Part shown: positions 47,285 through 56,666 of the stretch, piece by piece
Numbering within the stretch: the first letter of the stretch is position 1
How the letters are laid out: each line of letters starts with the position of its first letter
NCBI GenBank assembly: GCA_944412495.1
Contig: CALYBL010000022.1
Location: 1-64,000 of the forward strand
DNA from: an uncultured Clostridia bacterium
GTDB lineage: Bacteria > Bacillota > Clostridia > Oscillospirales > Acutalibacteraceae
Direction: 5' to 3'
DNA length: 64,000 nt
Notes under the pieces: model-generated
The model's input: only the letters and a program-made list of their open reading frames with translations
Databases searched by the model: none
Told to the model about the DNA's origin: nothing
Program-made: the position numbers and the translations under genes

Positions 47285-47542
47285 ATGGCTAAATTTTCTT
47301 ATACAATGACAGATGAAGAAGCGATCGTCGCATTCAAGAAGGGCTTTATGGGACAGGGTCTTGGAAATGTTGCTATCCTTAGCGAAAAGGGTAAAACTTT
47401 TAAATTAGGAGCCCCTATGATGACAGTAACGGTTGAGTTCGACAACGGTATTTGTACTACCAAGGCTTCTCTGGCCGGGAAGGCAATTGAAGCTACTGTA
47501 AACACCAAAATTGAGCTGATTGACGGTTTCACAAAACTGTAA
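47285..47542 (+). CDS. Small protein of unknown function
   Basis: 85 residues, mostly alternating polar/hydrophobic stretches suggesting a small beta-rich fold, with MTDEEAIVAFKKGFMGQG at the N-terminus. No signal peptide or membrane segment. I recognise no family. Excellent ribosome-binding site (ACGGAGGTAAG) eight nt before the ATG and a promoter inside the inverted repeat. Probable target of the divergent XRE protein. Confidence 0.75.
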   Translation: MAKFSYTMTDEEAIVAFKKGFMGQGLGNVAILSEKGKTFKLGAPMMTVTVEFDNGICTTKASLAGKAIEATVNTKIELIDGFTKL

Positions 47543-47669
47543 TTTTTTACAAAGCCATGGATTACAAGTATGCGGTTCAGGCAACAAAACACAAAACTAA
47601 TTTGCTATCCGTTACAAGGCTGTGCACTGATTGATAGATTTGATAAAATTTGTAGGAGGGCGATGACCG

Positions 47670-47831
47670 ATGATTCGAAAAAAACTTTTGCTTGCTGGAA
47701 TGGCTGTTATGATTGCGACAACTTGTCTATTCTTAGGGGGATGCCAAAACGATCCGGCGGACGATCTTCAGGACTATGCCGAAGACGCCTTGGAAAATGC
47801 AGAAGACGTATTGAACGATTATCTGAACTAA
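47670..47831 (+). CDS. 53-residue lipoprotein
   Basis: Short gene: MIRKKLLL, hydrophobic core, lipobox LFLGGC with the lipidated Cys at 25, then a 28-residue acidic tail (QNDPADDL..., ending LNDYLN). GGAGGG lies nine nt before the ATG; an out-of-frame ATG at 47663 is probably not used. A terminator follows. Layout resembles small entericidin-like or immunity lipoproteins; function unknown. It may be transcribed with the 85-residue gene 128 nt upstream. Confidence 0.7.
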   Translation: MIRKKLLLAGMAVMIATTCLFLGGCQNDPADDLQDYAEDALENAEDVLNDYLN

Positions 47832-47864
47832 ACTAAATCAAATTACATGCGGCCTTGTGGATAA

Positions 47865-47890
47865 TGGAACTGTCTTTGACAGTTCCATTT
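47865..47890 (+). terminator. Terminator of the small lipoprotein gene
   Basis: 10-bp stem TGGAACTGTC / GACAGTTCCA with a TTT loop, then TTTGATTTAT. About 34 nt past the stop at 47831. Confidence 0.7.
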
Positions 47891-47924
47891 GATTTATCAG
47901 ATAAAACTGCCGGGTGCACCTCCT

Positions 47925-48180
47925 CTGCCACTACCAACAACAGCTTCTCCCGCCGACAATGCCAACGGCGTAAGGGAGCGCACTTATTTCGTGTACAGTG
48001 AAGTAGAAAGACGAGCAATTGACCCTATTGCGGCTATGCCGCAGATCATTGTGGACAGCACGACAACTCATATCGGTGATATGGTTACTGTTAATGTGTC
48101 TGTCAAAAACAATCCGGGGATTATTGTTATGCTTCTGCAAGTCGATGACGGCTTTTCTGTTTTGAAACTTCAAAAATCAT
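47925..48180 (+). pseudogene. Eroded cohesin-domain fragment
   Basis: The plus-strand frame reads IIVDSTTTHIGDMVTVNVSV then KNNPGI, followed by MLLQVDDGFSVLKL. This closely follows the start of a cohesin domain (VDS..A..GDtVtVnVslkNNPGI..m...v.yD.svL.L). The stretch has no start codon with a ribosome-binding site, lacks the rest of a roughly 140-residue cohesin, and is preceded by a terminator. It looks like the remnant of a larger extracellular protein gene. Confidence 0.5.
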
Positions 48181-48256
48181 ACATCATTATTAGAGCAAGC
48201 CTGTCTTTTTGTAATGCTTTCAATAAAAGCTTTTCTGCCGTTTCTGTTTAATAGAC

Positions 48257-48297
48257 AATAAAACGGCCCTGTACCTTTAGTACAGGGTCGTTTTATT
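48257..48297 (-). terminator. Terminator of the S10-spc-alpha operon
   Basis: 18-bp stem AATAAAACGACCCTGTAC / GTACAGGGCCGTTTTATT (one wobble) with a 5-nt loop; tails TTTTATTG on minus and TTTTATTTG on plus. About 18 nt past the rplQ stop. Confidence 0.88.
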
Positions 48298-48314
48298 TGT
48301 AAACAACGATTGTT

Positions 48315-48668
48315 TTATTTTACAAGCTCAATTACTGCCATTTCAGCGCCGTCGCCGCGGCGTGGACCTATCCTCGTGACCCTCGTATATCCGCCGTTGC
48401 GCTCGGAATATGACGGGGCTATCTCGTCAAACAGCTTCTTTACTACATCCTCTTTTGTCACAAAGGCCAATGCCTGCCTTTTGTTGTGAAGAGTATTTTC
48501 CTTTGCCAATGTTATATACTTTTCCGTCATTGACTGTACTTCTTTTGCTCTTGTGTAGGTGGTCTCTATCCTGCCGTTCTCAAGCAGATATGTCACCATC
48601 CCTCTGAGCATTGCCAGCCTGTGGTCAGTTGTCCTGCCAAGCTTTCTTGTACCGGGCATTATATTCAC
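48315..48668 (-). CDS. rplQ: 50S ribosomal protein L17
   Basis: 117 residues; [24 protein letters not shown] start, and [15 protein letters not shown] and [19 protein letters not shown] as in bacterial L17, which lines the exit-tunnel region. The frame's first codons read [11 protein letters not shown]; the third Met gives the usual N-terminus. Last gene of the alpha operon. Confidence 0.97.
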   Translation of the reverse strand: MNIMPGTRKLGRTTDHRLAMLRGMVTYLLENGRIETTYTRAKEVQSMTEKYITLAKENTLHNKRQALAFVTKEDVVKKLFDEIAPSYSERNGGYTRVTRIGPRRGDGAEMAVIELVK

Positions 48669-48699
48669 TCCTTTTCAATAAAGGTCTTATCTAAGATTT

Positions 48700-49647
48700 T
48701 TATTCATCCTCTGAACGAAGACTGAGTCCCAAAAATTCAAGCTTCGATACTACCTCTTCAAGCGATTTGCGGCCGAGGTTGCGGACCTTCATCATGTCTT
48801 CCTCGCTCTTGCTTATAAGGTCCTCTACCGTGTTTATACCGGCGCGCTTGAGGCAGTTAAAGCTTCTTACCGACAAGTCAAGCTCCTCTATCGTCATTTC
48901 CAGGACCTTTTCCTTGCTCTTGTCATCCTTTTCCACCATTATCTCGCCGTTATAGGTATCGCCGGAAAGGTCAACAAAGAGGTTGAGATGCTCGATGAGC
49001 ACCTTCGCCGCAAGCGACACTACCTCCTGCGCCGTTATCGTGCCGTTGGTCCAAACCTCAAGCGTAAGCTTGTCAAAATCCGTGACCTGGCCGACGCGGG
49101 TGTTTTCCACCGTATAATTCACCTTTGACACCGGCGTGTATATGGAGTCCACTGGTATAACGCCAATGGCATTGTATATCAGCTTGTTTTTCTCGGCCGG
49201 GACATAGCCTCTGCCCCTGTTGAGCGTAAGCTCCATGTAAAGCTTGCCGCCCTCTGCCAATGTGGCTATGTGCAAATCGGGATTTATTATCTCAACTTCG
49301 GAATCTGCCTTTATATTTTCAGCCTTTACCTCGCACGGACCTTCAGCCTCAATAAATACGGTCTTTGGTCCGTCGCCGTGCATTTTGGCCGTCAGGCTCT
49401 TTATATTCAGGACTATCTCCGTCATATCTTCCTTTACACCTGGCAGTGTGGAGAACTCGTGTACAACCGAGTCAACCTTTATCGCCGTGACCGCCACGCC
49501 GGGCATTGAGGAAAGCAGAACACGTCTCAGGCTGTTGCCAAGCGTGGTCCCGTAACCGCGCTCCAGCGGTTCTACGACAAACCTGCCGTATTTACCGTCT
49601 GCGGACAGTTCCTCAGCTTCTATTCTGGGCTTTTCTATTTCTATCAC
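48700..49647 (-). CDS. rpoA: RNA polymerase subunit alpha
   Basis: 315 residues. The N-terminal dimerisation domain ([20 protein letters not shown]) assembles core polymerase; a linker and the C-terminal domain ([19 protein letters not shown], then [14 protein letters not shown]) contact UP elements and activators. Directly follows rpsK; rpsD, commonly between them in Clostridia, is absent. Confidence 0.98.
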   Translation of the reverse strand: MIEIEKPRIEAEELSADGKYGRFVVEPLERGYGTTLGNSLRRVLLSSMPGVAVTAIKVDSVVHEFSTLPGVKEDMTEIVLNIKSLTAKMHGDGPKTVFIEAEGPCEVKAENIKADSEVEIINPDLHIATLAEGGKLYMELTLNRGRGYVPAEKNKLIYNAIGVIPVDSIYTPVSKVNYTVENTRVGQVTDFDKLTLEVWTNGTITAQEVVSLAAKVLIEHLNLFVDLSGDTYNGEIMVEKDDKSKEKVLEMTIEELDLSVRSFNCLKRAGINTVEDLISKSEEDMMKVRNLGRKSLEEVVSKLEFLGLSLRSEDE

Positions 49648-49722
49648 TTAAAACCCTCCTTGTCGAATTATTACGACAGATTGTGGGTAATACTGCCGTT
49701 ATCACATATAAACTAACGGTAA

Positions 49723-50127
49723 TTATACGCGTCTGCGCTTCGGCGGACGGCAGCCGTTATGCGGTATCGGCGTAACGTCCTTTATCATGCTTACCTCAAG
49801 TCCTGCTGACTGGAGCGCACGTATTGCAGCCTCACGTCCGGAGCCGGGGCCCTTTACATATACCTCTACGGTTTTAAGCCCATGCTCCATAGCTGCCTTG
49901 GCGGCAGTCTCTGCTGCCGACTGCGCCGCAAACGGCGTGGATTTTCTCGAACCTCTAAATCCGAGTCCGCCGGCCGACGCCCAGGATATCACGTTGCCCT
50001 GCATGTCGCTTATTGTGACAATGGTATTATTGAATGATGACTGAATATGGGCTGCACCGCGCTCAATATTCTTCTTTTCTCTGCGGCGGCGGGTAACAGC
50101 CTTTTTGCCCTTTGTTGCTGTAGCCAT
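49723..50127 (-). CDS. rpsK: 30S ribosomal protein S11
   Basis: 134 residues; basic N-terminus, then [39 protein letters not shown] and the C-terminal [12 protein letters not shown], all diagnostic of S11 of the small-subunit platform. Spc/alpha operon between rpsM and rpoA. Confidence 0.98.
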   Translation of the reverse strand: MATATKGKKAVTRRRREKKNIERGAAHIQSSFNNTIVTISDMQGNVISWASAGGLGFRGSRKSTPFAAQSAAETAAKAAMEHGLKTVEVYVKGPGSGREAAIRALQSAGLEVSMIKDVTPIPHNGCRPPKRRRV

Positions 50128-50167
50128 TTAAACTCATGACCTCCATTTCCTGTCAGAAAATAATTAA

Positions 50168-50536
50168 TTACTTTTTCTTGTTTGCAATAGTCTTCCTCGG
50201 GCCCTTGCGCGTTCTTGCATTTGTCTTGGAGCGCTGTCCCCTTACCGGCAGATTTCTGCGGTGACGTATGCCGCGGTAACAGCCGATTTCTATAAGGCGC
50301 TTGATATCGAAAGCTACTGCGCGGCGGAGGTCGCCTTCTATCTGCAGATTCTTTTCAATATAATCACGCAGCTTGGACACATCGTCCTCGGTCAAATCCT
50401 TTACTCTCGTATCCGGATTTATGCCCGTCTCAGCTAATATCTTCTTTGACGTTGTTGCTCCTATTCCATAGATGTAAGTCAGGCCTGCCTCTACACGCTT
50501 CTCTCTCGGCAGGTCAACACCAGCAATTCGTGCCAT
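50168..50536 (-). CDS. rpsM: 30S ribosomal protein S13
   Basis: 122 residues; [27 protein letters not shown], and [20 protein letters not shown] with the basic tail [14 protein letters not shown]13 sits in the 30S head and contacts P-site tRNA and the 50S subunit. Confidence 0.98.
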   Translation of the reverse strand: MARIAGVDLPREKRVEAGLTYIYGIGATTSKKILAETGINPDTRVKDLTEDDVSKLRDYIEKNLQIEGDLRRAVAFDIKRLIEIGCYRGIRHRRNLPVRGQRSKTNARTRKGPRKTIANKKK

Positions 50537-50566
50537 TTTTGCACCTCCATTAATTAGGCTGCCAGA

Positions 50567-50680
50567 TTAACCCTGGCGCTGTTTGTGTTTAGGGTTCTCG
50601 CATATTACCATTACGCGGCCCTTGCGTTTGATTATCTTGCATTTATCGCACATCTTTTTGACAGAAGGTCTGACTTTCAT
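50567..50680 (-). CDS. rpmJ: 50S ribosomal protein L36
   Basis: 37 residues: [17 protein letters not shown] with a later [11 protein letters not shown], giving the Cys-Cys...Cys-His zinc ribbon (C+ type) of L36. GGAGGT lies before the ATG. Between infA and rpsM, its normal place. Confidence 0.96.
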   Translation of the reverse strand: MKVRPSVKKMCDKCKIIKRKGRVMVICENPKHKQRQG

Positions 50681-50732
50681 AACCTTAACCTCCACTTCTC
50701 AGCAGTTAAAATATTACAATACGCGGCGCTGA

Positions 50733-50951
50733 TTATTTCGATCTCCACGTAATGCGTCCCTTTGTTAAATCATAAGGCGACATTTCCACTGTTACCTTAT
50801 CGCCGGGCAGTATGCGTATAAAATTCATTCGCAGCTTGCCGGATATATGCGCCAATATGGTATGACCGTTGCCTATGTCCACTTTGAACGTCGCATTGGG
50901 CAGTGCCTCCGTTACGGTGCCCTCTACTTCAATCATATCTTGTTTTGACAA
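50733..50951 (-). CDS. infA: Translation initiation factor IF-1
   Basis: 72-residue OB-fold protein: [54 protein letters not shown], all IF-1. Occupies the A site during initiation. 13 nt after the KOW-domain gene. Confidence 0.98.
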   Translation of the reverse strand: MSKQDMIEVEGTVTEALPNATFKVDIGNGHTILAHISGKLRMNFIRILPGDKVTVEMSPYDLTKGRITWRSK

Positions 50952-50964
50952 TCAAATACCTCCT

Positions 50965-51216
50965 TTAGGCGTCTGCTTTCTCTCTTATTTCTCGCAGTCT
51001 CCTGCTTATCAGCTTGTCGGAAGACATCGACTCCTCGTCCAAGACCTCTTTGGTCAGCGCTATGTGCTTGTAATTCTTAGCTTTCGGCTTGTCGAGACGT
51101 CTGTCCTTGCCGTTTACCAGATACACCCGGCTGCCGTCAAACCCGGCCGCAGCCATAAAGCTGCCCGCGTCGCGTCCGGCCCTGACTTTTACCACGCGTC
51201 CCCTGCACAGTTCCAT
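50965..51216 (-). CDS. KOW-domain RNA-binding protein (L14e-like)
   Basis: 83 residues with a KOW-type start (GRVVKVRAGRDAGSFMAAAG) followed by LVNGKDRRLDKPKAKNYKHI. Small proteins of this kind sit between map and infA in many Firmicutes and are annotated as RNA-binding or L14e-like; the role is unproven but the location suggests a ribosome link. Confidence 0.85.
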   Translation of the reverse strand: MELCRGRVVKVRAGRDAGSFMAAAGFDGSRVYLVNGKDRRLDKPKAKNYKHIALTKEVLDEESMSSDKLISRRLREIREKADA

Positions 51217-51230
51217 ATAATTCCTCCGTG

Positions 51231-51977
51231 TCAGGGCTGCGTCAGTATCACGGGGCCGTCGGACGTTATGAGCACCGAGTGCTCAAAGTGAGCTGACAGC
51301 GAGCCGTCCTGGGTTATTACCGTCCACTTGTCCTTAAGCACCTTTACCTCCGGTCCGCCCAGATTAACCATAGGCTCGATAGCCAGAGTCATACCCGGCA
51401 CGAGCCTCGGCCCATGCGACGGCCGGCCGAAATTTGGTACTTCCGGCTCTTCGTGCAGGCTCGCACCTACGCCGTGGCCGACATAATCTCGCACCACCGA
51501 GTAGCCGCGCGCCTCTACATACCGCTGTACGGCATATGATATATCGCCTATCCTGTTGCCGGCGACCGCCATCTTTATGCCCTCATAAAGGCTCTGCTCT
51601 GTCGCCTCCATAAGCCGCCTGGCCTCTTCAGACACATCGCCCGCGGCAAAGGTGGCAGCATTGTCGCCGTTGTAACCGCCTATCTTGGCTCCAAGATCTA
51701 TCGATACTATGTCGCCGTTTTTTATCTTGCGGTGGCCGGGTATGCCGTGTATTACCTCATTGTTTATCGATATACACGCCGTACCCGGAAATCCGCCGTA
51801 GCCGAGAAAGTTGGGCTCGCCGCCCTGGCTTTTAATATAGTCATACGCCAGCTTGTCAATCTCAGCCGTGGTGACGCCGGGCTCTACAGCCTCGCCCGCT
51901 GCCTTCAGCGCACCGGCCGATATGCGGCAGGCCTCCTTCATCACCTGTATTTCTCTTTCATTCTTAATTATTATCAT
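51231..51977 (-). CDS. map: Methionine aminopeptidase, type I
   Basis: Removes the initiator Met from nascent proteins. 248 residues; metal ligands in IDLGAKIGGYNGD (two Asp), VGHGVGASLHEEP (His), LAIEPMV (Glu) and HFEHSVLIT. No N-terminal zinc or SH3 extension. ATG five nt after adk ends, coupled. Confidence 0.97.
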   Translation of the reverse strand: MIIIKNEREIQVMKEACRISAGALKAAGEAVEPGVTTAEIDKLAYDYIKSQGGEPNFLGYGGFPGTACISINNEVIHGIPGHRKIKNGDIVSIDLGAKIGGYNGDNAATFAAGDVSEEARRLMEATEQSLYEGIKMAVAGNRIGDISYAVQRYVEARGYSVVRDYVGHGVGASLHEEPEVPNFGRPSHGPRLVPGMTLAIEPMVNLGGPEVKVLKDKWTVITQDGSLSAHFEHSVLITSDGPVILTQP

Positions 51978-51982
51978 AAGTA

Positions 51983-52615
51983 TCAGCCTTCCAGGGCTTT
52001 AAGAGTAAGTCTTGTTGTGTCCTTAACATCTTTCTGTCCAAATACAATTATAAGCTTTCCTTCACTTTCGTAAAAGGACTTAAGCGGCTCTGTCTGCTTG
52101 TGATAAACCTCCAGCCGGCTTTTTATCGTCTCAACAGTGTCGTCGTCACGAACAGTGAGCCTGCTTCCGCATCTGTCGCAGATGTTTTCATGCTTTGGCG
52201 GATTATCGGTTACGTGATATGAGGCACCGCAGGCGGAGCAGGTCCGCCTGCCGGCTATGCGGCGAATTATCTCGTCGTCGTCAACCTCTATAGATATAAC
52301 CTTGTCAATATTTACTCCCATTTTCTCAAGAGCCTCGGCCTGAGGTATTGACCTTGGAAAGCCATCAAGAATGAAACCCTTTTTGCAGTCATCCTGCACT
52401 ATTCTCTCTTTGAGCACGTCTACAACTATGTCGTCGGGCACTAACTGCCCTGCATCCATATAATCCTTAGCCTTAAGGCCTGCCGGAGTACCTAATTTTA
52501 TGTCCTCCCGCAGCAGGTTCCCGGTTGATATCGCCGGTATCGAAAAAGCATCGCGTATGGCATCGGCCTGCGTGCCCTTGCCGGCTCCCGGCGCGCCCAA
52601 AAGTATAAGATTCAT
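51983..52615 (-). CDS. adk: Adenylate kinase (zinc-LID type)
   Basis: 210 residues; P-loop GAPGAGKGTQ, the DGFPRSIPQAEAL segment, and a LID domain with four cysteines (CSACGASYH and CDRCGS) that should hold zinc, as in Gram-positive long-form Adk. Balances ATP, ADP and AMP. Between secY and map. Confidence 0.97.
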   Translation of the reverse strand: MNLILLGAPGAGKGTQADAIRDAFSIPAISTGNLLREDIKLGTPAGLKAKDYMDAGQLVPDDIVVDVLKERIVQDDCKKGFILDGFPRSIPQAEALEKMGVNIDKVISIEVDDDEIIRRIAGRRTCSACGASYHVTDNPPKHENICDRCGSRLTVRDDDTVETIKSRLEVYHKQTEPLKSFYESEGKLIIVFGQKDVKDTTRLTLKALEG

Positions 52616-52634
52616 AAAAATCTTCCCCTTCAGA

Positions 52635-53915
52635 CTAATCCAAGAAACCTTTATAATGCCTCATCAGCATCTGAGATTCAAGCTGATTTACAGTATCGAG
52701 CGCAACACCAACGACTATCAGTATTGACGTACCGCCGAGCGATACGTTTATACCGCCGACCGAGCCTATTATTATCGGAAGTACAGCTATCACACCAAGG
52801 AACAAAGCTCCAACCAGCGTGATTTTTGAAAGTATTTTTGATATAAAGTCAGAGGTCGGCTTGCCGGGACGATAACCCGGTATGGCGCCGTTGTTCTTGC
52901 GCAGATTGTTCGCCATCTCTATAGGATTGTATTGGATTTGTACATAGAAATATGCAAAGCCTATAATGAGCAGCAAATACACAATAGCATAGAATACGCT
53001 TCTGTATCCCATTACCGAAAGCACTCTGTACATCGTACTTTCAGTGTTGCTCATAAACGAAAGTATGGTGCTTGGCAGTGCAAGTATCGAGCTTGCAAAG
53101 ATTATCGGCATAACACCCGACATATTTACCTTTATAGGTATGTGCGAATTCTGTCCGCCGTACATCTTGCGTCCGACTACTCTTTTCGCATACTGCACGG
53201 GTATGCGGCGTTCGCCGTCCGTCATGAAGACTATAAAGACTATCACCGCAAAGAATACCAGAATTATCGCAATGACCGGAATGTACATCTGATAATCGAA
53301 GAAGTAAGTCCACAAAGCGGCAAAAGCCTGAGGTGCGCGCGACAGAATACCGGCGAAAAGTATAATTGATATACCGTTGCCGACGCCGCGGTTGTCTATC
53401 TGCTCGCCCAGCCACATTATCAGCGCTGAGCCCGCCGTAAAGCTTGTGACTATTACTATTCCTGCAAATATAAGATCAAACCAGCTGCTGCCTATGTTCA
53501 GATATCCGCCGTTGCTCAGCATCATGAAATATCCAAAGCCCTGAAGCAGCGCTATTGCGATAGCAACTATGCGGGTGATGGTAGAAAGCTTTTTCTGGCC
53601 TTCCTCGCCCTCTTTCCTCAGGCGTTCAAGCGCCGGAATAGCTACCGCCAAAAGCTGCATTATAATAGACGCGTTAATGTACGGTGTTACCGACATCGCA
53701 AACAGCGCACCGTAGTTCATAGCGCCGCCTGTGAGTATATTCAGATAGCTGAAAAAGTCGCCTCCGGCAGTCGCACTGCTGCTTAAAGCATCTACGTCTA
53801 TAAACGGAACCGGCATGTGAGAGCCTATCCTGAATATCACTATTATAAGCAGTGTAAATAATATTTTTTTACGAAGATCTACTATTTTCCAGGCGTTTTT
53901 TAGAGTCTGTAGCAT
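52635..53915 (-). CDS. secY: Protein translocase subunit SecY
   Basis: Pore subunit of the Sec channel in the plasma membrane. 426 residues with ten hydrophobic segments; NIDR-type GNGISIILFAGI, ERRIPVQYAKRVVG and IPGYRPGKPT are conserved cytoplasmic loops. Its ATG overlaps the rplO stop by 1 nt (TAATG), indicating coupled translation. Confidence 0.98.
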   Translation of the reverse strand: MLQTLKNAWKIVDLRKKILFTLLIIVIFRIGSHMPVPFIDVDALSSSATAGGDFFSYLNILTGGAMNYGALFAMSVTPYINASIIMQLLAVAIPALERLRKEGEEGQKKLSTITRIVAIAIALLQGFGYFMMLSNGGYLNIGSSWFDLIFAGIVIVTSFTAGSALIMWLGEQIDNRGVGNGISIILFAGILSRAPQAFAALWTYFFDYQMYIPVIAIILVFFAVIVFIVFMTDGERRIPVQYAKRVVGRKMYGGQNSHIPIKVNMSGVMPIIFASSILALPSTILSFMSNTESTMYRVLSVMGYRSVFYAIVYLLLIIGFAYFYVQIQYNPIEMANNLRKNNGAIPGYRPGKPTSDFISKILSKITLVGALFLGVIAVLPIIIGSVGGINVSLGGTSILIVVGVALDTVNQLESQMLMRHYKGFLD

Positions 53916-54355
53916 TACAGCACCTCCGCTTTACCGCCGGCCGCCTCTATCTTCTGTTTTGCAGACTCTGAAAAAGACACAGCCTTAACAGTAAATTTCT
54001 TTGTAACATCTCCGCGGCCCAATACTTTGACGCCGTCCAAAGCTTTTTTAATAATACCTTTTTCCATCAGGGCCTGTGCATCGATAACCGCACCGTCTTC
54101 AAACGCATCAAGAGAAGATACGTTAACAGCTGCGTATTTCTTTGCAAAGATATTGTTAAACCCTCTTTTCGGCGATCTCATATAAAACGGCATCTGGCCG
54201 CCCTCAAAGCCCGGCCTTATGCTTCCGCCGGAACGCGCCTTCTGGCCCTTGTGTCCCTTGCCGGCAGTCTTGCCCTGACCCGAGCCGGCGCCGCGCCCAA
54301 CGCGCTTGCTCGGCCTGTTTGAGCCGGGCACCGGAGAAAGTTCATGTATTTTCAT
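53915..54355 (-). CDS. rplO: 50S ribosomal protein L15
   Basis: 146 residues; [40 protein letters not shown] and the [17 protein letters not shown] segment. The start at 54355 has AAGGAGGTG upstream; the frame is open to 54403 but the extension overlaps rpmD. L15 is an assembly protein of the 50S core. Confidence 0.97.
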   Translation of the reverse strand: MKIHELSPVPGSNRPSKRVGRGAGSGQGKTAGKGHKGQKARSGGSIRPGFEGGQMPFYMRSPKRGFNNIFAKKYAAVNVSSLDAFEDGAVIDAQALMEKGIIKKALDGVKVLGRGDVTKKFTVKAVSFSESAKQKIEAAGGKAEVL

Positions 54356-54372
54356 AGCTTGCACCTCCTTGC

Positions 54373-54579
54373 TTACGCTTCGGTTACCTCTACGAGGTGG
54401 CATATCTTCTTTATTTTGCCTTGTGTCTGCATATTGTTGGGCTGAACAGTTTCGTCACCTATTTTGTGCAGTCCAAGAGCTTTTGCAGTAGCTATCTGCT
54501 TCTCACCGGAGCCTATCAGGCTCTTCGTCAGCCTTACCTTTACGCTGCCAGACTTGTCAGCTGCTTTTTTGGTCGGCAT
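54373..54579 (-). CDS. rpmD: 50S ribosomal protein L30
   Basis: 68 residues; the core [35 protein letters not shown] and [18 protein letters not shown] match L30. The N-terminus is about eight residues longer than in many L30s (KKAADKSGS). Between rpsE and rplO. Confidence 0.96.
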   Translation of the reverse strand: MPTKKAADKSGSVKVRLTKSLIGSGEKQIATAKALGLHKIGDETVQPNNMQTQGKIKKICHLVEVTEA

Positions 54580-54595
54580 TTCACTGCTCCCCCTT

Positions 54596-55099
54596 CTATA
54601 CTAATATTTCTTTCACGGTCTTGCCGCGCATGGCCGCCACCTGCTCCACATTGCGAAGCGAAGCAAGGCCCTTTACCGTAGCCCTTACGACATTGTTCGG
54701 GTTGTTGGAACGCAGCGCCTTTGAACGTATGTCCTGTATGCCGGCACACTCAAGCACTGCACGGACGGGACCGCCGGCGATGATACCGGTACCTTCAGCA
54801 GCCGGCCTGAGCAGCACGGATGCCGCGCCGAACTTGCCTATTACCTCATGAGGTATTGTGGTGCCTCTCAGCGATACCGTTATCATGTTTTTCTTGGCTT
54901 CCTCTATGCCCTTGCGGATTGCATCCGGAACCTCAGCCGCCTTGCCGAGTCCAAAGCCGACCTTGCCCTCGCGGTCGCCGACAACTACCAGCGCCGAAAA
55001 CTTGAATATGCGTCCGCCCTTGACCGTCTTGGCAACGCGGTTTATGGATACTACGCGCTCTTCTAATTCCTGAACTGCCGTTGCGTCAATGTTAGCCAA
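54596..55099 (-). CDS. rpsE: 30S ribosomal protein S5
   Basis: 167 residues; [36 protein letters not shown], and the C-terminal [13 protein letters not shown] and [12 protein letters not shown]5 lies at the mRNA entry tunnel and affects fidelity. Confidence 0.98.
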   Translation of the reverse strand: MANIDATAVQELEERVVSINRVAKTVKGGRIFKFSALVVVGDREGKVGFGLGKAAEVPDAIRKGIEEAKKNMITVSLRGTTIPHEVIGKFGAASVLLRPAAEGTGIIAGGPVRAVLECAGIQDIRSKALRSNNPNNVVRATVKGLASLRNVEQVAAMRGKTVKEILV

Positions 55100-55117
55100 A
55101 AGTAATCTCCTCCTTTA

Positions 55118-55477
55118 TCAGAACTTGAGTCCGCCCTCGCGGGCGCCTTCGGCCAGCTCCTTGACGCGGCCGTGATAAATGTATCCGCCTCTGTCGAATA
55201 CAACATCTGTTATGCCTTTCTGCGCCGCACGCTCGGCTATCCTTGCGCCTACCTTGCGTGCGCCTTCCTTGTTAGAGCCTTTGCCGTCGAAATCTTTTTC
55301 TACCGATGATGCGCTGCAAAGGGTAACGCCCTTTGTGTCATCTATTATCTGGGCATATATATGCGCCTCGGAGCGAAAAACATTCAGGCGCGGACGCTCT
55401 GACGTGCCGGTAATCTTTGCGCGGACACGCGCATGCCTCTTCTGACGAGACTTGTTGGAATCAGTCCTTGTTACCAT
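55118..55477 (-). CDS. rplR: 50S ribosomal protein L18
   Basis: 119 residues; [34 protein letters not shown] and the end [21 protein letters not shown]18 binds 5S rRNA. Confidence 0.98.
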   Translation of the reverse strand: MVTRTDSNKSRQKRHARVRAKITGTSERPRLNVFRSEAHIYAQIIDDTKGVTLCSASSVEKDFDGKGSNKEGARKVGARIAERAAQKGITDVVFDRGGYIYHGRVKELAEGAREGGLKF

Positions 55478-55490
55478 TCAAATTCACTCC

Positions 55491-56030
55491 TTACTTCTTA
55501 GCTGCTTTGCCCTCTTTGCGGCGTATATGTTCGCCTGCATAGCGAATTCCCTTGCCCTTATACGGCTCCGGCGGGCGCTTGCCGCGCACCTCTGATGCGA
55601 ACTGGCCTACCATCTGCTTATCCGGGCCGGATATTACTATTTGGTTAGCCGCCGGGACGTCAATGGTTATTCCCGGAATTTCCGGAACTATTACCTGATG
55701 TGAATATCCAAGGTTCATAACAAGGTTTTTGCCCTGCTTCTGTGCGCGGTAGCCGACGCCGTTTATCTCAAGCGACTTTGAGAAGCCGTTGGTCACGCCT
55801 TCCACCATGTTCGCTATAAGCGTGCGGGTAAGTCCGTGCAGAGCGCGGTTTTCCTTTTCGTCGTCGGGACGTTTAACCGTAATCTCTTCCTTGGTAACTT
55901 CAATTATCATATTTTCATGAAACTTCTGGGTAAGCGTGCCCTTGGGACCCTTTACCGTCATTTCATGGCCATTGAGCTTTACATCCACACCTGCAGGTAT
56001 AGCTACGGGTTTCCTACCTATTCTTGACAT
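55491..56030 (-). CDS. rplF: 50S ribosomal protein L6
   Basis: 179 residues; MSRIGRKPVAIPAGV, MTVKGPKGTL, VTNGFSKSLEINGVGYRAQ and PEPYKGKGIRYAGEHIRRKE. Binds near the sarcin-ricin loop and the factor-binding site. Confidence 0.98.
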   Translation of the reverse strand: MSRIGRKPVAIPAGVDVKLNGHEMTVKGPKGTLTQKFHENMIIEVTKEEITVKRPDDEKENRALHGLTRTLIANMVEGVTNGFSKSLEINGVGYRAQKQGKNLVMNLGYSHQVIVPEIPGITIDVPAANQIVISGPDKQMVGQFASEVRGKRPPEPYKGKGIRYAGEHIRRKEGKAAKK

Positions 56031-56042
56031 GTAAAATCCCCC

Positions 56043-56441
56043 TTACCATACAAATGCAAGCACTTCGCCGCCTACGTTCTCCCGGCGGGCCTGCTTGTCT
56101 GTCATAATACCCTTCGATGTAGAAAGTATCGCTATGCCAAGTCCCTTAAGTACCTTGGGCATATTTTCAACATCGGTGTATATGCGCAAACCGGGCTTCG
56201 AAACCCTTCTGAGCCCTGTTATGGCCTGTGTCTTGTTCTCTCCGTACTTTAGTACGACGCGGATTATGCCCTGCTTGCCGTCGTCAATGACGCTGAAGCT
56301 CTTTATATAGCCTTCGTCGAGCAGAATCTGCGCTATCGCCTTTTTCATATTCGAGGCGGGTATATCAACCGACTCATGCCGTGCGGAATTCGCATTGCGT
56401 ATCCTTGTCAGCATATCGGCTATAGTATCGGTTATCTGCAT
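56043..56441 (-). CDS. rpsH: 30S ribosomal protein S8
   Basis: 132 residues; [20 protein letters not shown], and the C-terminal [20 protein letters not shown] with [10 protein letters not shown]8 binds the central domain of 16S rRNA; in E. coli it also represses the spc operon. Confidence 0.98.
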   Translation of the reverse strand: MQITDTIADMLTRIRNANSARHESVDIPASNMKKAIAQILLDEGYIKSFSVIDDGKQGIIRVVLKYGENKTQAITGLRRVSKPGLRIYTDVENMPKVLKGLGIAILSTSKGIMTDKQARRENVGGEVLAFVW

Positions 56442-56468
56442 GCCATTAACCTCCTTTGCGTATGCTTT

Positions 56469-56654
56469 TTACCAGCTTGCCTTCTTTACGCCGGGAATTT
56501 CACCTTTGTATGCAAGCTCTCTGAAACAAATGCGGCATATACCGTATTTGCGAAGATAAGCGTGCGGGCGGCCGCATATTTTGCAGCGGTTATACTCCCT
56601 TGTAGAGAACTTTGCAGGTCTCTTCTGTTTAATCTTCATAGATGTCTTTGCCAT
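56469..56654 (-). CDS. rpsN: 30S ribosomal protein S14, zinc-binding type
   Basis: 61 residues, the short form with a CxxC...CxxC zinc ribbon ([20 protein letters not shown]). The long zinc-free form is about 90-100 residues. Many Firmicutes carry both; only this one is in the operon. Confidence 0.97.
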   Translation of the reverse strand: MAKTSMKIKQKRPAKFSTREYNRCKICGRPHAYLRKYGICRICFRELAYKGEIPGVKKASW

Positions 56655-56666
56655 ATCTTCGCCTCC

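Noticed and set aside
47570..47836. 88-codon plus-strand frame over the small lipoprotein
   Set aside because: The other frame has the good ribosome-binding site and a perfect lipoprotein signal; this one does not look like protein.
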